A stretch of 64,000 bases of DNA, taken from Whitmania pigra (lineage: Eukaryota; Annelida; Clitellata; Hirudinida; Haemopidae). Within the stretch, counting starts at the first letter, position 1, and each line of letters starts with the position of its first letter. Of this stretch, positions 20,001-38,640 are shown in pieces. The notes beneath the pieces were generated by a model. That model made no database searches. It was not told the origin of the DNA and was given only the letters and a program-made list of their open reading frames with translations. Location: contig JAJTWR010000311.1 in NCBI GenBank assembly GCA_021613335.1, positions 493,501-557,500 on the forward strand, read 5' to 3'. The translations under genes were made by a program, and so were the position numbers.

Positions 20001-20420
20001 CTTCATGGCTAAAGCAAATATTGGATTTTGGGTGGTGTGGGTCATGGTGGCTCTTGTCTGCTGGCATGCTTTCATCGAATTCCTCCTTATTATGCACCAA
20101 AGGTATCTTCAGTCCAAATCACTCAGTAAGTGCTTTCTATTAAATTAGACATTCGCAACAATCTCTTCGAAATTCTTTGTTCTGTTTTAGGGTTAACAGG
20201 TGATACCCTTACCAGTGATGTTACATTACAAGATTTTATGTCATCATCGAGTAAACTTGTGAGTCTATTCATTGAAAGCAGTTCGATAAATGTGACATAG
20301 TTTGATAATAACTAGATTACATTTCAGTTGTCCGGTTTGCAAACTTTTCTAATTTTTGCTCAATGGGTCGGAGTCACAGGTCTTGCAATCGCCATCTGCG
20401 TCGGCATCGGAACAGCTTGA
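13687..20420 (+). CDS. FRRS1-like ferric reductase A: Reeler, two DOMON, cytochrome b561
   Basis: Nineteen exons: 13687-13870, 14136-14251, 14771-14862, 14976-15195, 15251-15427, 15491-15586, 15680-15848, 15923-16011, 16179-16352, 16416-16511, 16587-16758, 17539-17655, 18122-18237, 18348-18437, 18563-18631, 19332-19431, 19979-20125, 20191-20258, 20328-20420. They give 794 aa. The start at 13687 gives a signal peptide (LQIVIFCYSCIPIIHG); in-frame ATGs at 13645 and 13648 are alternatives. Order: Reeler domain (about 22-125), Thr/Ser-rich linker, DOMON1 (205-381), DOMON2 (382-567), then a b561 core of about six helices. Four His at the expected heme-ligand places: KAHG 567, IHQ 608, RAHAPIG 645, FNYFHT 681. 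Family role (established): transmembrane electron transfer, ferric reduction at endomembranes or cell surface. FRRS1 usually has one DOMON; the two here share exon sizes and phases. Confidence 0.92.
14471..14660. repeat. 23-bp minisatellite in intron 2 of gene A
   Basis: About six to seven copies of gataatatgcaataatttta plus three bases, with single-base variants. The array is bracketed by a direct repeat of aaatgccaacattta on both sides. Confidence 0.85.
16947..17117. repeat. (AAT)n microsatellite
   Basis: AAT triplets with scattered gat, cat and caa interruptions, in the 780-bp intron between exons 16587-16758 and 17539-17655 of reductase A. A smaller AAT patch follows at 17160-17195. Confidence 0.93.
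18632..19331 (+). other. Intron of reductase A, no other feature seen
   Basis: A 700-bp gt-ag intron between the third and fourth b561 exons. It is AT-rich and I see no exon or repeat in it. The next intron, 19432-19978, is similar. Confidence 0.75.
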
Positions 20421-20521
20421 CATTGTAATTATAATTCAAATAATTATTAAAATCACAATGATTATAATCACATCAGTCTTTTTAAAATACTTTGATAAAA
20501 ACTTTTGTTTCATATTCCACG

Positions 20522-20527
20522 AATAAA
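20522..20527 (+). terminator. Probable polyadenylation signal of reductase A
   Basis: AATAAA about 100 bp after the stop at 20420. Confidence 0.55.
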
Positions 20528-21675
20528 ATGCCAATGGTTCGATTTATCACTTTATCAGGTTATAATAATAGATAATAAGGTAACTGCAAGTAAACAATTC
20601 TAAGCGGGTAATAAAACGCATTAAATAGAACAAACGAAGACTATAGTGGGCGTGGCTATCTCATGGCTACGGTGGGATGGGTCCGTTGAATAACGAAATT
20701 ATTTGGACGAAGCAGCCAGGACCAACCGAAGAACCTCTAATTTACAAAAAATAGCTTTATCACATCAACATCCTCTTCTATGAACTTAGTAAAGCTATAA
20801 ATTGATGAATGGCCAACAAAGTGGTTAGAGCTACCATAAGTTGCCAGCTTTTTTTGATTTACATCTCAATACATATTTACTTATTTACTTATTTGATTAT
20901 AGTCCGTTGCATAACTAAGATGATTTGGACTACATCTCAATACGGGCCTCACTCCAACAGATTTCACCTATACAGCACCCGTTCTATGTTTGATTTTAAA
21001 TACCCTCTTTGCGTACTAAAATCGTATGCATAGCTATCTCTTAAGCAAAATTTAAATTAGATGAATTTGATTTCCGATCAACAAAAATTTAGTTAGCAAA
21101 CATTTTTGTTTATTGTTAGAACTTTCAAATTATATTCATTTTATTGTGAACTTTCAAATTCTAAATTAAAGATTGGAAATTACACCGAGTAATTTAGAAG
21201 AGCGACAAGAATAAATGACATTTATTTGTATTTGGAAAGAGTAGAAATCAGCCAACTGGCAAAAGAAAGTTATTATATTTTTAGTTTTAACTGAAATGAC
21301 CGTTTATCATATGATAGCTTCAAATAATAGTTTGTATTAAAAATAACCAAACTGAAACAGCAAAATCATTACATAAGGAGTCTAAATATATTTATATAAT
21401 AAGCTTCCGAAGTCAATGGTTATAACATATTAATTTTAACGCAAAATTATATTATTTTTTAATAAAATATTTTTTTACACGAACAGCTACAAATTTTAAA
21501 AATTTGGAAACAGTGAACTAGAAAAAAGAAATCTCGACATTGAAGTGCAGACTGTTTTGAAAGAGAAAAAAATTATAGCCAAGCAACCACTCGAAAGTGC
21601 GAAAGAAATTTCGTGTCAATGTTCATTGGCTATGGATCAAGTAATTGTAAGAGGAATTTGTGGGGTTTTTTTTGG

Positions 21676-21702
21676 GAGGGGGGGGGGGGGGAGGGGGGTG
21701 TT
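21676..21702 (+). repeat. Poly-G tract
   Basis: A nearly pure G run broken by two A bases. Such a run could form a G-quadruplex. It also inflates ORFs on both strands (Gly/Arg or Pro runs), which are not taken as genes. Confidence 0.7.
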
Positions 21703-22638
21703 CTTCATTAAGTGTTTGAAACAAACGACCAATAGTGAAATTATATTTATTTGTTTGTTTCGCTGACCCCTGATTTCTTTTTTTAATTCCATCAAGTTGA
21801 GTTGAGCAGTTGCAGTGAAAAGTTGACTAAGTGAGCGTGACAAAACTTGTTCTAAAACTTGGTTTCCTATTTTTAGGATTAGATACGAATAACAACATTC
21901 CCAGAACACTAGATTCAGACCTTTTAAAGAGTTTACTCTGTATTTATTATTGCCATGCGACATTATATATCATGCGACAAACAAGGTCAACGAAATATTT
22001 TTAACACCTTAAGAAAAAGAAATGATTTTAATTAAGTTAATCAAATGAGTTTTCTTTATTTTTCATCAGCATCGTCTTCATGTCCATGATGAACCAAGTT
22101 TCTTACCGAAGTCCATCATTTCGAACCTAGAATTTAATTTGAGAATTTTGGCCTTCTATAAAAAGGTACAGAATTGGATTCATTTGATCCAAAGATCAAG
22201 GATTTTGTGATTCTGAGTAAATGATTAAACTCGCGATCAGAATTACAATCGCAATAGTCTAATTGTTGAAAATGCAGAACAGTTTTAAATTGAATGGGAC
22301 CTGATATGTTTTATAAATATCTCTTTTGTTATTGAATTAAATATAAAACTGTAAAGATGGTCTATTTCTTATCAATAAATAAATAAAATAAAGAAATAAA
22401 AAAAATAAAATATTCCATTTCAAAGATTTGTCTTAAGATTATTAAACAAATAATATTTTTAGTTATTATTTTTATTAACATTATTTTGTCCGTTAATGAA
22501 GGGCATGTTTCACTTGAATGTGAATGAATCACTTGTCTTCTATTCAGTATGAACTTTCCTTTTACAGCTTTTAATTGCTCTTTTTCAACAGTCTTTTAAA
22601 TCAATCTCGATTTGAGTGCGGGATTATTTGCATCGGAA

Positions 22639-29388
<6,750 letters not shown>

Positions 29389-30758
29389 AAGTTCTACAAA
29401 TAATGAATTTTTGGACACGCATTTATTTGATAAAATAGACATTCTCAATACCATTAATACATATTATTACTGCACGAGAAGTGTGGGAGTAAAAGACCAC
29501 TTTAGTTTAATTATCACGTGATTTGCCATTTTCAATGATGACAAACCTTTTGGGGGCTTAAGTCCATCAATGGACTTCAAGGCCACCATTTTAAATTTAT
29601 TTTACAAAATGAATTGAGGACGCAAAGGGAAAAGATGGTAAAGCTTATTAATTAAATAGAAATGTGGGAGGAAAATGTTGGGGATCACTAGCGAATCTCA
29701 GTTCATGCCAACGTGGTATTAGATCGAATATACAAAGCAAGCTCTGGGCATAGTGCAACGACCCCTGCATATACTTGACTAATTTCCAAGTTGATTTACG
29801 GCATAAGGTCCGTTAGGCTGGCATATATTAGATTGCAGTGAAGCACAAGCAGAGGCCAGCAATGAGTCACCAACTTTCGACTGGTGCTTTCATAATTCTT
29901 GGCTGAAGCTTTTATCGGTAGCGGTGTATCAGACTCACCAGTAAACAAATGTTGCAGTGCCACAAGTTTCCTAATATATACAAAGTCGTGCCTTTCAAGC
30001 ATAAAGCGACTCCTAGCGTATCTCCCAAGCGTATCGAAGCTGCTCAGTTACTTGTTACATCCTATTCTTAATGTTTCTTCAGGTATCGTGCAAAAAGCAA
30101 GTTCTTAGACCTGCTATAAAAGTTTAGAGGTCATACAGATTTCAGACACTTGGATTTATTTGCATGAATATCAAGTAGTTCGAATTTCATAGGCATGCAC
30201 TTTGTAAATTGATGGTTCTAACCCTTCAAATATGTTTTCAACAGAATGAACCATTGAAAAATAAATCATGACATTGAAAAACTTGAGAATTCCATCAATC
30301 TAAGACTTTAAAATAAGACATCAGCAATTGATAGCATTGCCTCCACAAAGAGAATTTTTGTAAATAAGATGACTAGGTATCTTAAAAACATTCATCAGTT
30401 CCAACACCCAACAATTTTGATCATTATTTTATAAACAACAGGCATGCATTAGGAATCAAAGCAGCTGAAATAATGGAGATGACAAAAATAATGTTCATTT
30501 AAAAGCCCTCAACCTCAACAAAATGAATACTAAAATGTGACCAAAGCATCAGACAAGAAACAATAAAAAATACTTTTGCTTTTTCATTTCACATTTAGCA
30601 CTGATGACAAGATCGAGATGATGCGGACACAACAACAAATTCGTGCAATGTTGTGCCTAATTATGCAAGCCACGATATTTCAGTGTGCAAATGTTGACTA
30701 ACATGAGAATGAGCAAGGAATGAGACTTATAGGTACAAGACAAAGTCTAAAATAACAG
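29389..30758. other. Intergenic region between reductase B and the tetraspanin gene
   Basis: Convergent spacer of about 1.4 kb holding the 3' ends of both genes. The part at 29740-30110 is more balanced in base composition and open for about 68 codons on each strand, but neither product resembles a protein I know. No gene called. Confidence 0.6.
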
Positions 30759-33700
30759 TTAGAGAAAAGCGCTGGGATTAGCTCTAGGATCTTTTTGGTT
30801 TCTGTATCTGAAAGTCATCCATATTCCGATAATCTGAAAATAATGTAATCATCTTGTTAAATATCTGTTAACGTTTATTGCTGCATTAATTCATCAACCA
30901 TTAATGTTGGCAAAGGCAGTATATCATATCCTCAGGAATATAACATTCAAACTACTACAACACTGGGTTTTTTTAATTTGTTTAAAAAAGGATTTGTAAA
31001 AACACCCATGAATTTTGACCTATATTTATTAAGTAATCACTGAAATATACTGTTTAGTTAATCATTATGTATTCATGTATTTAAATGACAAATAAATTAT
31101 GCAAATAACTGAAGCAAATAAATTCATTAAAAACAGCCTATATGGACACCTAGATATAGGGTTAATTTTTACTATGAACAGATTTTCTGGAATACAATTT
31201 TGACTGTAAATTGTAGTGCTAAATTACAAACCTTTGTGGAGCTTTAACTAAAGCATGTCTGAAATGGTTCCAAGACTTACCAATAAGAACATTTTAAATT
31301 TAAAAAATCTTTGGATTTGTGCTTAAGCTAGATTCCAAAATTCTTAATTTGTCCTGTTTTGCATGATTAAATGACTTTGGATCAATTCTAGGTTAGGTTT
31401 TTAGTTATGGATTCATAGAAAAAAAATGGTTGTCATTGGAATAAAAATTGAGGTAATTTCTAACTATGGAAGAACTTCTATCTCAAAACTTACCAAAGAT
31501 TTCAGATATTGAGCATCATTGCAAGAAGAGAAGAGATTAGAAGAAATTAGAAAAAAATGGAGGAAGAAGTCAAGTTAAATGAGAGGCAAATACAGGGTCA
31601 GTACATTGAATTTTATGGCAAATTGTTTAAATGGCCCTGCTCAGCTTGCTCCAGGAATCCAACAGAAATGTGTCCATCAAAAAAGAGAGCTCTAATGTTT
31701 GCATAGGATTTGGAGCACAAGAAAATTTGTCTTCTATTTATTGAATAGTAAAGATCTGAACCTTTCACATCAAATACTTTTTATGCCTATTTAACATGAG
31801 CTGCAACAAAATAAAGCAATCACTTGATGTCCAAAACTTTACTTTAATATGAACATTAATACATTTTTGAATTTTCAAAATAATAACCTAATTATGCATT
31901 CTAAATGAAACAGTTTACATTTTTATTGCATGCTGGACAATATATTTACTCCCCATATTATTAATTTCAAATGTTATTTGATCTGTTTTAAGACTCACAT
32001 CTTTTTATATTGATTTTTGCCTGATATTCCTTAACAACTCTCTAAATTGCACACATTTTTCAATCTCTGACAGATCTTTGACCACAATTTTGCAGCTTTA
32101 AAATTAACTCTGGCCAAATTAACAATTTTATCTTCCATATCCAGGGATGTAATTAGTGGGAGAGCAGGGGCAATGACTTCGGACTAGAGGCAAAAAAAGG
32201 TCATCTCATGTTTTATGAGGGTTTGACCCCCTCGGAAAAGCTGAACGGAGGCCCTGTCCATATCTTATTTCAAAAATGTTTAGGAGCTCAAAAATAAAAT
32301 GCAATTTTAGAAAATTCAACTGCATGCAAAATGGTAAATAATGAATTTTATGATGGTCAAAACCAATATAAAAAAATATTTGTAAAGCTGATGTTTTCAA
32401 AATAACAAGCAATATTTAGGATTGCACTTAATTAATTAAAAAAGCTTTTACTTGCACTAAAAAGGAAATAAGTTTTTGCAATATTAAATTTTGTAAAAAT
32501 CAGCTAAGCAAAAATTTTAATGAGATTAAATGCTATATCGGCCTCGTGTTTTCAAACAATCTAGGATTTCCAAGTTTAATCATTTTATTCTTTAATCAAT
32601 TTAATTATTAAAGTCATCTTAAACCTCCACTAAAACAAAGATCCCAAGGCAAGCATTTTAAAAATATGCACAATTCTACTTTTCTATAAAAAAAAACATA
32701 ACATAGGAATTACTTCTTAATTAATAAATGAATTCACATCTGGGTGAAATAAATGAAATGCTCAGAATTTAAAGAAATTTGAAAAGTACTTTTGAGGGTA
32801 ATGTGTCATGCCAGCATGGAGAAACCAAATTTAGTTAAAATGAATGACTTCATTGTCCAAAAATGTGAATACAAATGTACATGTGCCTTCTTCAAGTGTT
32901 TTGTTTATGAATTTGTAAATTTAAAACAAATACAATGACATCTTAAATACATATTGCTCAATCAACAAAATAATTTGTTGACCAATTAAAAGAAGATAAT
33001 TCATGTTACTCTGAACAATAATTATACGTATTATTATAAAAATATATATTTAAAGGCTTATTATCATTTGCAAATATCGCACAATTAAAAATTGTACATA
33101 ATAACTGTTACTGTTATTAGTTTAGTTTTAATCATTGCAAGTTATTTTAAACATAAATTATGAAAAATTAATGAAAATTAATAATTTAAGGACTTAATTA
33201 ACTCACAAAGCCCTTAAGCTAATTACAAGCTTTGCTTTAAAAACAAGTCCAAGTAAAAGTACTTAGCAAAACATAGTTTGAATATTTTTGATAGAAAATA
33301 ATAAGATGACAATAATAATCGTTTAAGTCATTGTTGAATTGGTAATGTTTAGCTTACTGCATAATCACACATAGTTAAGGTCTGAAGTAAGCAATAAATA
33401 AATGGTAAGCAGGAGTAATAGGCATTCATTTTAAGCCTACTTTAATCTAATCCTTTATTTTAAGGGATTTAAGCTTCCAAAAGAATAAATCTTATGCATC
33501 ATTCTAAAATAGCTCACATGTGGAGCCTCAAGTAGTTTATGATGCATTAGAAGGACCACAGAAGACAAAGGGACTCAGAGATTGAAAGTTTGAAAGTAAA
33601 AGTTGTAACTAAATAGCAAGCCTCCACCAGTATTACAAGCCACAAAAGACTTTTCAAGTAACCTCTACAGAAAAATGCTGGGATTGAAGTCAGGACTCTT

Positions 33701-35033
33701 CAAATTCCTATATTTTACCGTAAGCCAGACAGCAAGAAGCTGTAAAAATGTTGTAACAATAACATTTTGAAGTGCTCACTCACTCCACAAACATAACTTG
33801 AAGAAAGAACCCCAAACATTGCATTGCAGTTGTATTTAACAAAATAAAAATTATAACCTCAGAGAAGCTGAAGAACAGTCCAATTGCACCAACAGCCCTG
33901 ACAAGTTGATGAAGCTGTGGCTCAATGACCATCCAGCAGTCGTTCACAGGGCACACATTATCTCCTGTAGAGTTGATGTGTTCCTCGTCTCCGTAGCAAC
34001 ATTGCGACATCACCCCACTTGCGTTGCACGAATCGGAATACTGAACGTGACGTTTATAATTTTAGCGGAAATCCATTTTAATCCAAATACAATGGAACGA
34101 CTCTAACGCATGCGGGGTGGCCGTAGTCGAGGGAGGCATTGTTGATCTGATAACCTTTATCCATGCCACAACAACTAAGCATGATTTGAGTCTTGTTCCT
34201 CAGACTAGGAGAAGCCAACTTCCAACCCAAGTAGAAAAAATCTTTTTGTTGCTCATCTGTCAAGGCCAAGCAGGCACAAGCAACAGAAAATTGCAGAAGG
34301 AAGATCAAGAAGAGAATAACCATGTACTAAATCATAAGGTCAGGAAAACATGTTCTGATATTCCATAAATTTATAATACTTTGTAGAAGACTATCACAAC
34401 TTTAAAGTATTTGCATCAAAGTCATTGGATTAATGCCGAATATAATATAATATGCAAGCAGGCAGCACCTCACTTTTTATAATGTATGCTGTCTAACCAT
34501 TCCCTCATGAATTCCATTCAGTTGATTATTCAAAAGATACAAAAAAGAGCAACACTTGGTGATGCTTCACAGCTCCAATGAGTCCCACAATGGCAATCAT
34601 GGCAAGGAAGACACCACAAGCTATGATCCCACTAATCACAGGAATTGTCGTGATTATCGCCAGTGCTTTAGCATAAGCTGCCAAACATACCAGCATTGCT
34701 CCAACACACTTCAAAGAAATTAAAAATTAATTCAAATAGCAGTAATCATAAAAACCTGAATCGTTAATCATAAATGTCTATATGGAAAGCCATAATTCCC
34801 ACAGTAAAACTGTCTAACGGCTCTATGTCTGTACTGCGTATTCAACTACACAAATATAACTAGCGTATTAAATCTATAGTTTCAAATTCCATTTCAGCCT
34901 TAAAATGTCGGCCTCATAGAGGTATCTAAACTCTCGAACATTCTATTCAAAAATAAATTGTATAACTTACGAAATACAGAATATTTAAAAGTATGAGAGT
35001 GTTCCTAGAACACATAAAACCCCCGCAAGCCAT
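30759..35033 (-). CDS. TSPAN31: Tetraspanin of the TSPAN13/TSPAN31 group
   Basis: Five exons on the minus strand: 35033-34971, 34708-34541, 34326-34108, 34040-33858, 30833-30759. They give 235 aa, all junctions phase 0. Start MACGGFMCSRNTL matches the N-terminus of TSPAN13/31. Four membrane helices: the first across exons 1-2, ISGIIACGVFLAMIAIVGLI, MVILFLIFLLQFSVACA, and the last across exons 4-5 (VGAIGLFFSFSE-IIGIWM). The intracellular loop has GAVKHHQVLLFF. The large extracellular loop has the SCCGMD motif and several further Cys. The C-terminus RYRNQKDPRANPSAFL is the hallmark of this subgroup. Tetraspanins organise membrane protein complexes (established); specific partners are not shown here. 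Vertebrate members are slightly shorter (about 204-210 aa). TSPAN13 versus TSPAN31 cannot be decided; the symbol is approximate. Confidence 0.93.
30834..33857 (-). other. 3-kb last intron of the tetraspanin gene
   Basis: Bounded by a minus-strand donor (GAG|gttata) and acceptor (ttttcag). Mostly AT-rich unique sequence. A short GC-richer patch at about 32140-32270 looks like a degenerate mobile-element fragment, but I cannot define its ends. No other exon seen. Confidence 0.75.
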
Positions 35034-35884
35034 AATTTCCACAGCAAAACGCAAAGCCAAAATATGGCAAAAACACCGTATGATACCACAAGTGCGACTG
35101 AACGTCACATGTTGGAGACGACAGCAAAGAAGGCTTCTAAAGCGTATATTCAATGGTGCTGCTAATACTGATCCGGCTTGTAACGTTGTTACGTTATTTT
35201 AACAAAAATATATTTTTTTTATTTAATTGACACTATTTCCTTTACATTGCGAGTTACACGTATATTAGGTTTTCTTTAAAAAATAACTTTTTATATACTT
35301 TTGTTTAATGTTTTTTTATTTATTCTTATCCCATAATCAACGTACCCCATCGCAAGAAAAATCAAATTGCTACGAAGTTCCTGCGGTTTGGCAAATAATA
35401 AATAGATAAATGTCCTTACGATCTCGTCGTCTCTTCCTACTATCATCAAGACTGATTTTATTTATCTTAAAAGTTGGTCTTCATTCCATTTTAAGCAGAA
35501 CAAACAAATGTGTCAAATAAATCAGTGAGAAATATTTTTAAAATGAGATAAATAGAAATTTCATAATTTATGAAAATAAATAATAGGATTGATTTATCAC
35601 ACAGACAAAAAAATAAGACCACTATAAATTAATGTTATGTTATGTTAATATTATATAATATCAGGCGACAACTTTTAGTGAATACAACATAGAACTAAAT
35701 TGCTCATAGCCATGATAATCTTTTAAAATATAAAGTTAAATAATATTAATAAATTTTAAAAAATTATATATTTTACAAATATAAAATGAATCTGCCTTCT
35801 AGACTTTTGTTTATATCTCTGATCTGCTCGATAGCTGTTTGGATTTTTGCCATTGAAAGATTCGGCACCGTTTAGGTCTCAGCG
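35034..35884. promoter_or_regulatory. Probable shared divergent promoter of the tetraspanin and MED10 genes
   Basis: The two start codons face away from each other across 851 bp, so both promoters must lie here unless a 5' non-coding exon is hidden. No TATA box or other specific element stands out. Confidence 0.45.
35786..35875 (+). CDS. 29-aa hydrophobic small ORF just upstream of MED10
   Basis: ATG at 35786, TAG at 35873-35875, nine bases before the MED10 ATG. The peptide has a basic N-terminus (NLPSR), one membrane-length hydrophobic run (LLFISLICSIAVWIFAI) and a short tail ERFGTV. It must lie in the 5' leader of MED10 mRNA unless transcription starts inside or just after it. It could be a regulatory upstream ORF or the first cistron of a dicistronic message. 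No family recognised. Confidence 0.4.
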   Translation: MNLPSRLLFISLICSIAVWIFAIERFGTV

Positions 35885-36532
35885 ATGGCAGACTCAAATT
35901 CAAAGTTCGAACTTTTGGAACAGCAGTTAGAAATGTTTATAGAAGATGCTAGACAGATAGGGATTATTGTTGCGGATATGACACCAACAGGGCAAAACGT
36001 CCTAAATCAAAAACTGTTAGTTTCTCCCCAAAAGCAACTATGTTCTATATTGCTTGTATTAAAATTACAAATTATCAAAAAATTTTCCTCATTAAAGAAA
36101 TCAGTTGGTCATTGGACTGCAAGATATTGACAAATTACGCCCTAGTGTTCAAGATGTGACTATCCCCCACGAAGTGTTTGAGTAGGTTTTTTGGATCTAT
36201 GCTAACTTGAAGTTACTGGTTTTTGTATAATTAAATGCTCTTCCAGATATATTGATGAAGGAAAAAATCCACAACTGTACACAAAGGATTGCATGGAAAA
36301 AGCTCTGGCAAAGAATGAAGAAGTCAAAGGAAAAATTGATGCTCTGAAAGTAAGAATTTGTATCAGTGTTAAATGCTTGACTCATATCTGAGGAATTATC
36401 AATTTAAGTTTATTTTCAAATATTTTGCAGAAATTCAAAACACTTCTGACAGTTGAACTCAGTAAGGTATTCCCAAATGAGATGGCCAAATATCGTCAGT
36501 TGAGAGGAGATGATAGACCATTAGATAGATGA
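35885..36532 (+). CDS. MED10: Mediator complex subunit 10
   Basis: Four exons: 35885-36015, 36098-36181, 36247-36349, 36431-36532. They give 139 aa; vertebrate MED10 is about 135. Matches along the whole family: FELLEQQLEMFIEDARQIGI, LNQKLNQLVIGLQDID across the first junction, IPHEVFEYIDEGKNPQLYTK across the second, CMEKALAKNEEVKGKIDALK, and KVFPNEMAKYRQLRGDDRP at the end. The acceptor of exon 2 (attaaag, ending 36097) was chosen because it alone keeps frame and the conserved LNxLV spacing; the nearer cag breaks it. MED10 is a middle-module subunit of Mediator, bridging transcription factors and RNA polymerase II in the nucleus (established). Confidence 0.95.
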
Positions 36533-36555
36533 AATTTTACATCTGTTTCCTTGTA

Positions 36556-36561
36556 AATAAA
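36556..36561 (+). terminator. Polyadenylation signal of MED10
   Basis: AATAAA 24 bases after the MED10 stop codon, giving a very short 3' UTR. Confidence 0.75.
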
Positions 36562-36643
36562 GTATTGTAACTAGCATAATGTTGACACTTAATGCTCAAA
36601 ATTAATACTTTTTCTTCAATTGCAAAAGTCAGAAATGATTACG

Positions 36644-36649
36644 TTTATT
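36644..36649 (-). terminator. Polyadenylation signal of BCCIP
   Basis: TTTATT on the plus strand reads AATAAA on the minus strand, about 51 bases after the BCCIP stop. It faces the MED10 signal, so the two convergent genes end within about 170 bp. Confidence 0.65.
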
Positions 36650-36699
36650 CTTTCACACTACATTTGCATTCAGAACTCAACTGACATCCACCAATAAAT

Positions 36700-38101
36700 T
36701 TATTCACAAAGTTCCTTGATTTGGTTCATGATCAAAGGGATTTTTTCAGCCTCAACAATCATGACTGTTCTGATTGGCTCCCTCTCATCAGGAAGTAATT
36801 GCTCCGATGAAGTCATTTCGACAAGGCTATCCTGCTGACCTTTCACTGAATAATCAAAGGAGAAGAGAGAATTCTGCAATTCAAAAATTCATTGAATTAG
36901 ATTTGATCTAGAGACTCTAGCTGGGAATTTGTTAAAACCTGTAGGAAGACTTCATCCTCAGGATTGATAAACTCTCTCGTTGCATCTTTCATAGATTTCT
37001 TGCCTTTAGCTTTCTTACTGCAAACAATGCTTCCTCTGGCAATGATGAGATATTTTGAGAACTCGTACTTCATTTTTTTCTTGTTTGCTCTCTCCAGATC
37101 TTTCCTAAAATAAAACCATCCTCTTACCAGAAATTCACTTATTTGAGAAGTTGGAAAAAGGCTCGGATGAGTCGAGATGCTACTCACCACAATGACTCAA
37201 AGTTTGGCAAAGCAACTTGTGGTGCTGCAAGAATTCTTTCGTTAATGAGGTAGCCGATCTTCTCGTTTGGATCGGACAGGATGCTCTCAAATTTCTTTGC
37301 TTCATCATTACAATTTTCCTTGCATTTTTGATCCACGAATGAATATAATTCTTTGACAAATTTTAAATGCTGTAGAGGAAAAAGCATTATTCATGCTTCA
37401 TTTGCCCAAAGTTTAAAATTAAACCAACCTTTTTATCAGTGAGGTTAATGACAGTGAGAATGCCAAAGATGGGGTCATCATTTTCGTCGTCGCCATCATC
37501 ATCATCATCGCACTCATCATCATAGATTTGCTACAAATTAAAAAAATCATTACAGTCTGATGTATATCAAATTGAAGACTAAATCTTACATGTAACACAC
37601 TTCCAATATAATTCTGAGAGACAACTTGATTGGCTATTTCAAAAATATCTATGCCTGATTGGAGAAACAGCTGTGAATATAGATGCATAATTACCATTTA
37701 ATTTAAACTGCACATTTAACATTTTGAAAAATCAAATAAAACTTACTTGCTTAAGCAGAAGCCGAATTCCACTTATATCAGAGTCATCCGGAGATCTTCC
37801 TTCAAAATCGATATTCAAAACCTGTAATAGAATGCATAATTGATGATAGGCATGAAATATATTCGATCTTTTTAGCTGAAATAGCTCATTCGTGAATAAA
37901 TATTAAAATACAAAAATAATTACTATCTCACGATAAATGTCGTAATTAAGCTTTCACTGCTGAAGTTATTGCTACCAATGTTAGTGTAATTGATTCTACT
38001 GAGATTCCATTCAAATCTGTACGAAGGCCAACCCTTAATTTTATTCACGATTTAATAATACAAACCTCATTAACGCATTCCATTTCGTTATCACTATCCA
38101 T
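36700..38101 (-). CDS. BCCIP: BRCA2 and CDKN1A-interacting protein homologue
   Basis: Seven exons on the minus strand: 38101-38066, 37821-37747, 37670-37590, 37530-37429, 37369-37188, 37104-36939, 36873-36700. They give 271 aa with consistent phases. Family matches: VLNIDFEGRSPDDSDISGIR near the start, NQVVSQNYIGSVLH, an acidic run (DDECDDDDDGDDENDD) followed by PIFGILTVINLTDKK, IGYLINERILAAPQVALPNF, INPEDEVFLQNSLFSFDYSV, and REPIRTVMIVEAEKIPLIMN close to the end. BCCIP is a nuclear protein linked to BRCA2, p21, DNA repair and ribosome biogenesis (established). It is shorter than the human isoforms (about 314-322 aa), mainly at the N-terminus and in the middle. The acidic run is coded by a GAT-repeat-like stretch. 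Confidence 0.95.
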
Positions 38102-38439
38102 TTTCTACAATCTATGAAGCACCAACCAACGTTGAACGAGCATAAGGGCCCGTCAAACCAAAACATAGAAAGTTATTAATTATTTTTACGTTATTTTGAT
38201 ATTAAATTATTAATATGTAACTATTATATGTATGGAAAAAAATTGTATGGCATTAAAAGTATTTTTAAATTACTATTTTCGCTAGTTTTAATTTCTAACT
38301 TCATGTTTTAGAAACGACTTTTCATTCATGATAACTAGTTCGAGTTTTGATATAGAGGCCTATGTTCCATTGGAATTTCACAATGAAAATTTCCATATTC
38401 AATTTAATCTTCCTCCAACATCATTACTTACTTTTGACA

Positions 38440-38640
38440 TTATTAGTTATGCGCCCTCTCCCTAGCTACGCCACTTGCAGCCCCAGATTTAGGGGTAATC
38501 GCGGTGTGCTAATGCAAGAACAGGGACCCCTACCAACAACCAAAAAAAAACTCTTTTTTTTTGTTTTCCTTGCCAGGTATTTCTGGATCCCCACCTACGT
38601 AAATGCGGTCCTGACCACTAGTTAAGGTTTAAAACGTTTG
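38440..38640 (-). mobile_element. Fragment resembling a hAT-type MITE end
   Basis: The minus strand at 38475-38460 reads agtggcgtagctaggg, the familiar terminal sequence of many animal hAT-type non-autonomous elements. The block beside it (ggggtaatcgcggtg...) is GC-richer than its surroundings. The opposite terminus and target duplication were not found, so extent and class are uncertain. Confidence 0.4.

Larger units (their letters stand above)
20421..22638. other. Spacer between the two tandem reductase genes
   Basis: Contains the 3' end of gene A. A diverged motif, gtccgttgaataac (about 20681) and gtccgttgcataac (about 20903), occurs twice with similar flanks and hints at an old repeat. 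There is a G-run at 21676-21702, then AT-rich sequence up to the start of gene B. No gene recognised. Confidence 0.6.

Noticed and set aside
29796..30108. Overlapping 68-69 codon ORFs on both strands
   Set aside because: Neither product resembles a known protein, and overlapping antisense ORFs of this size occur by chance.
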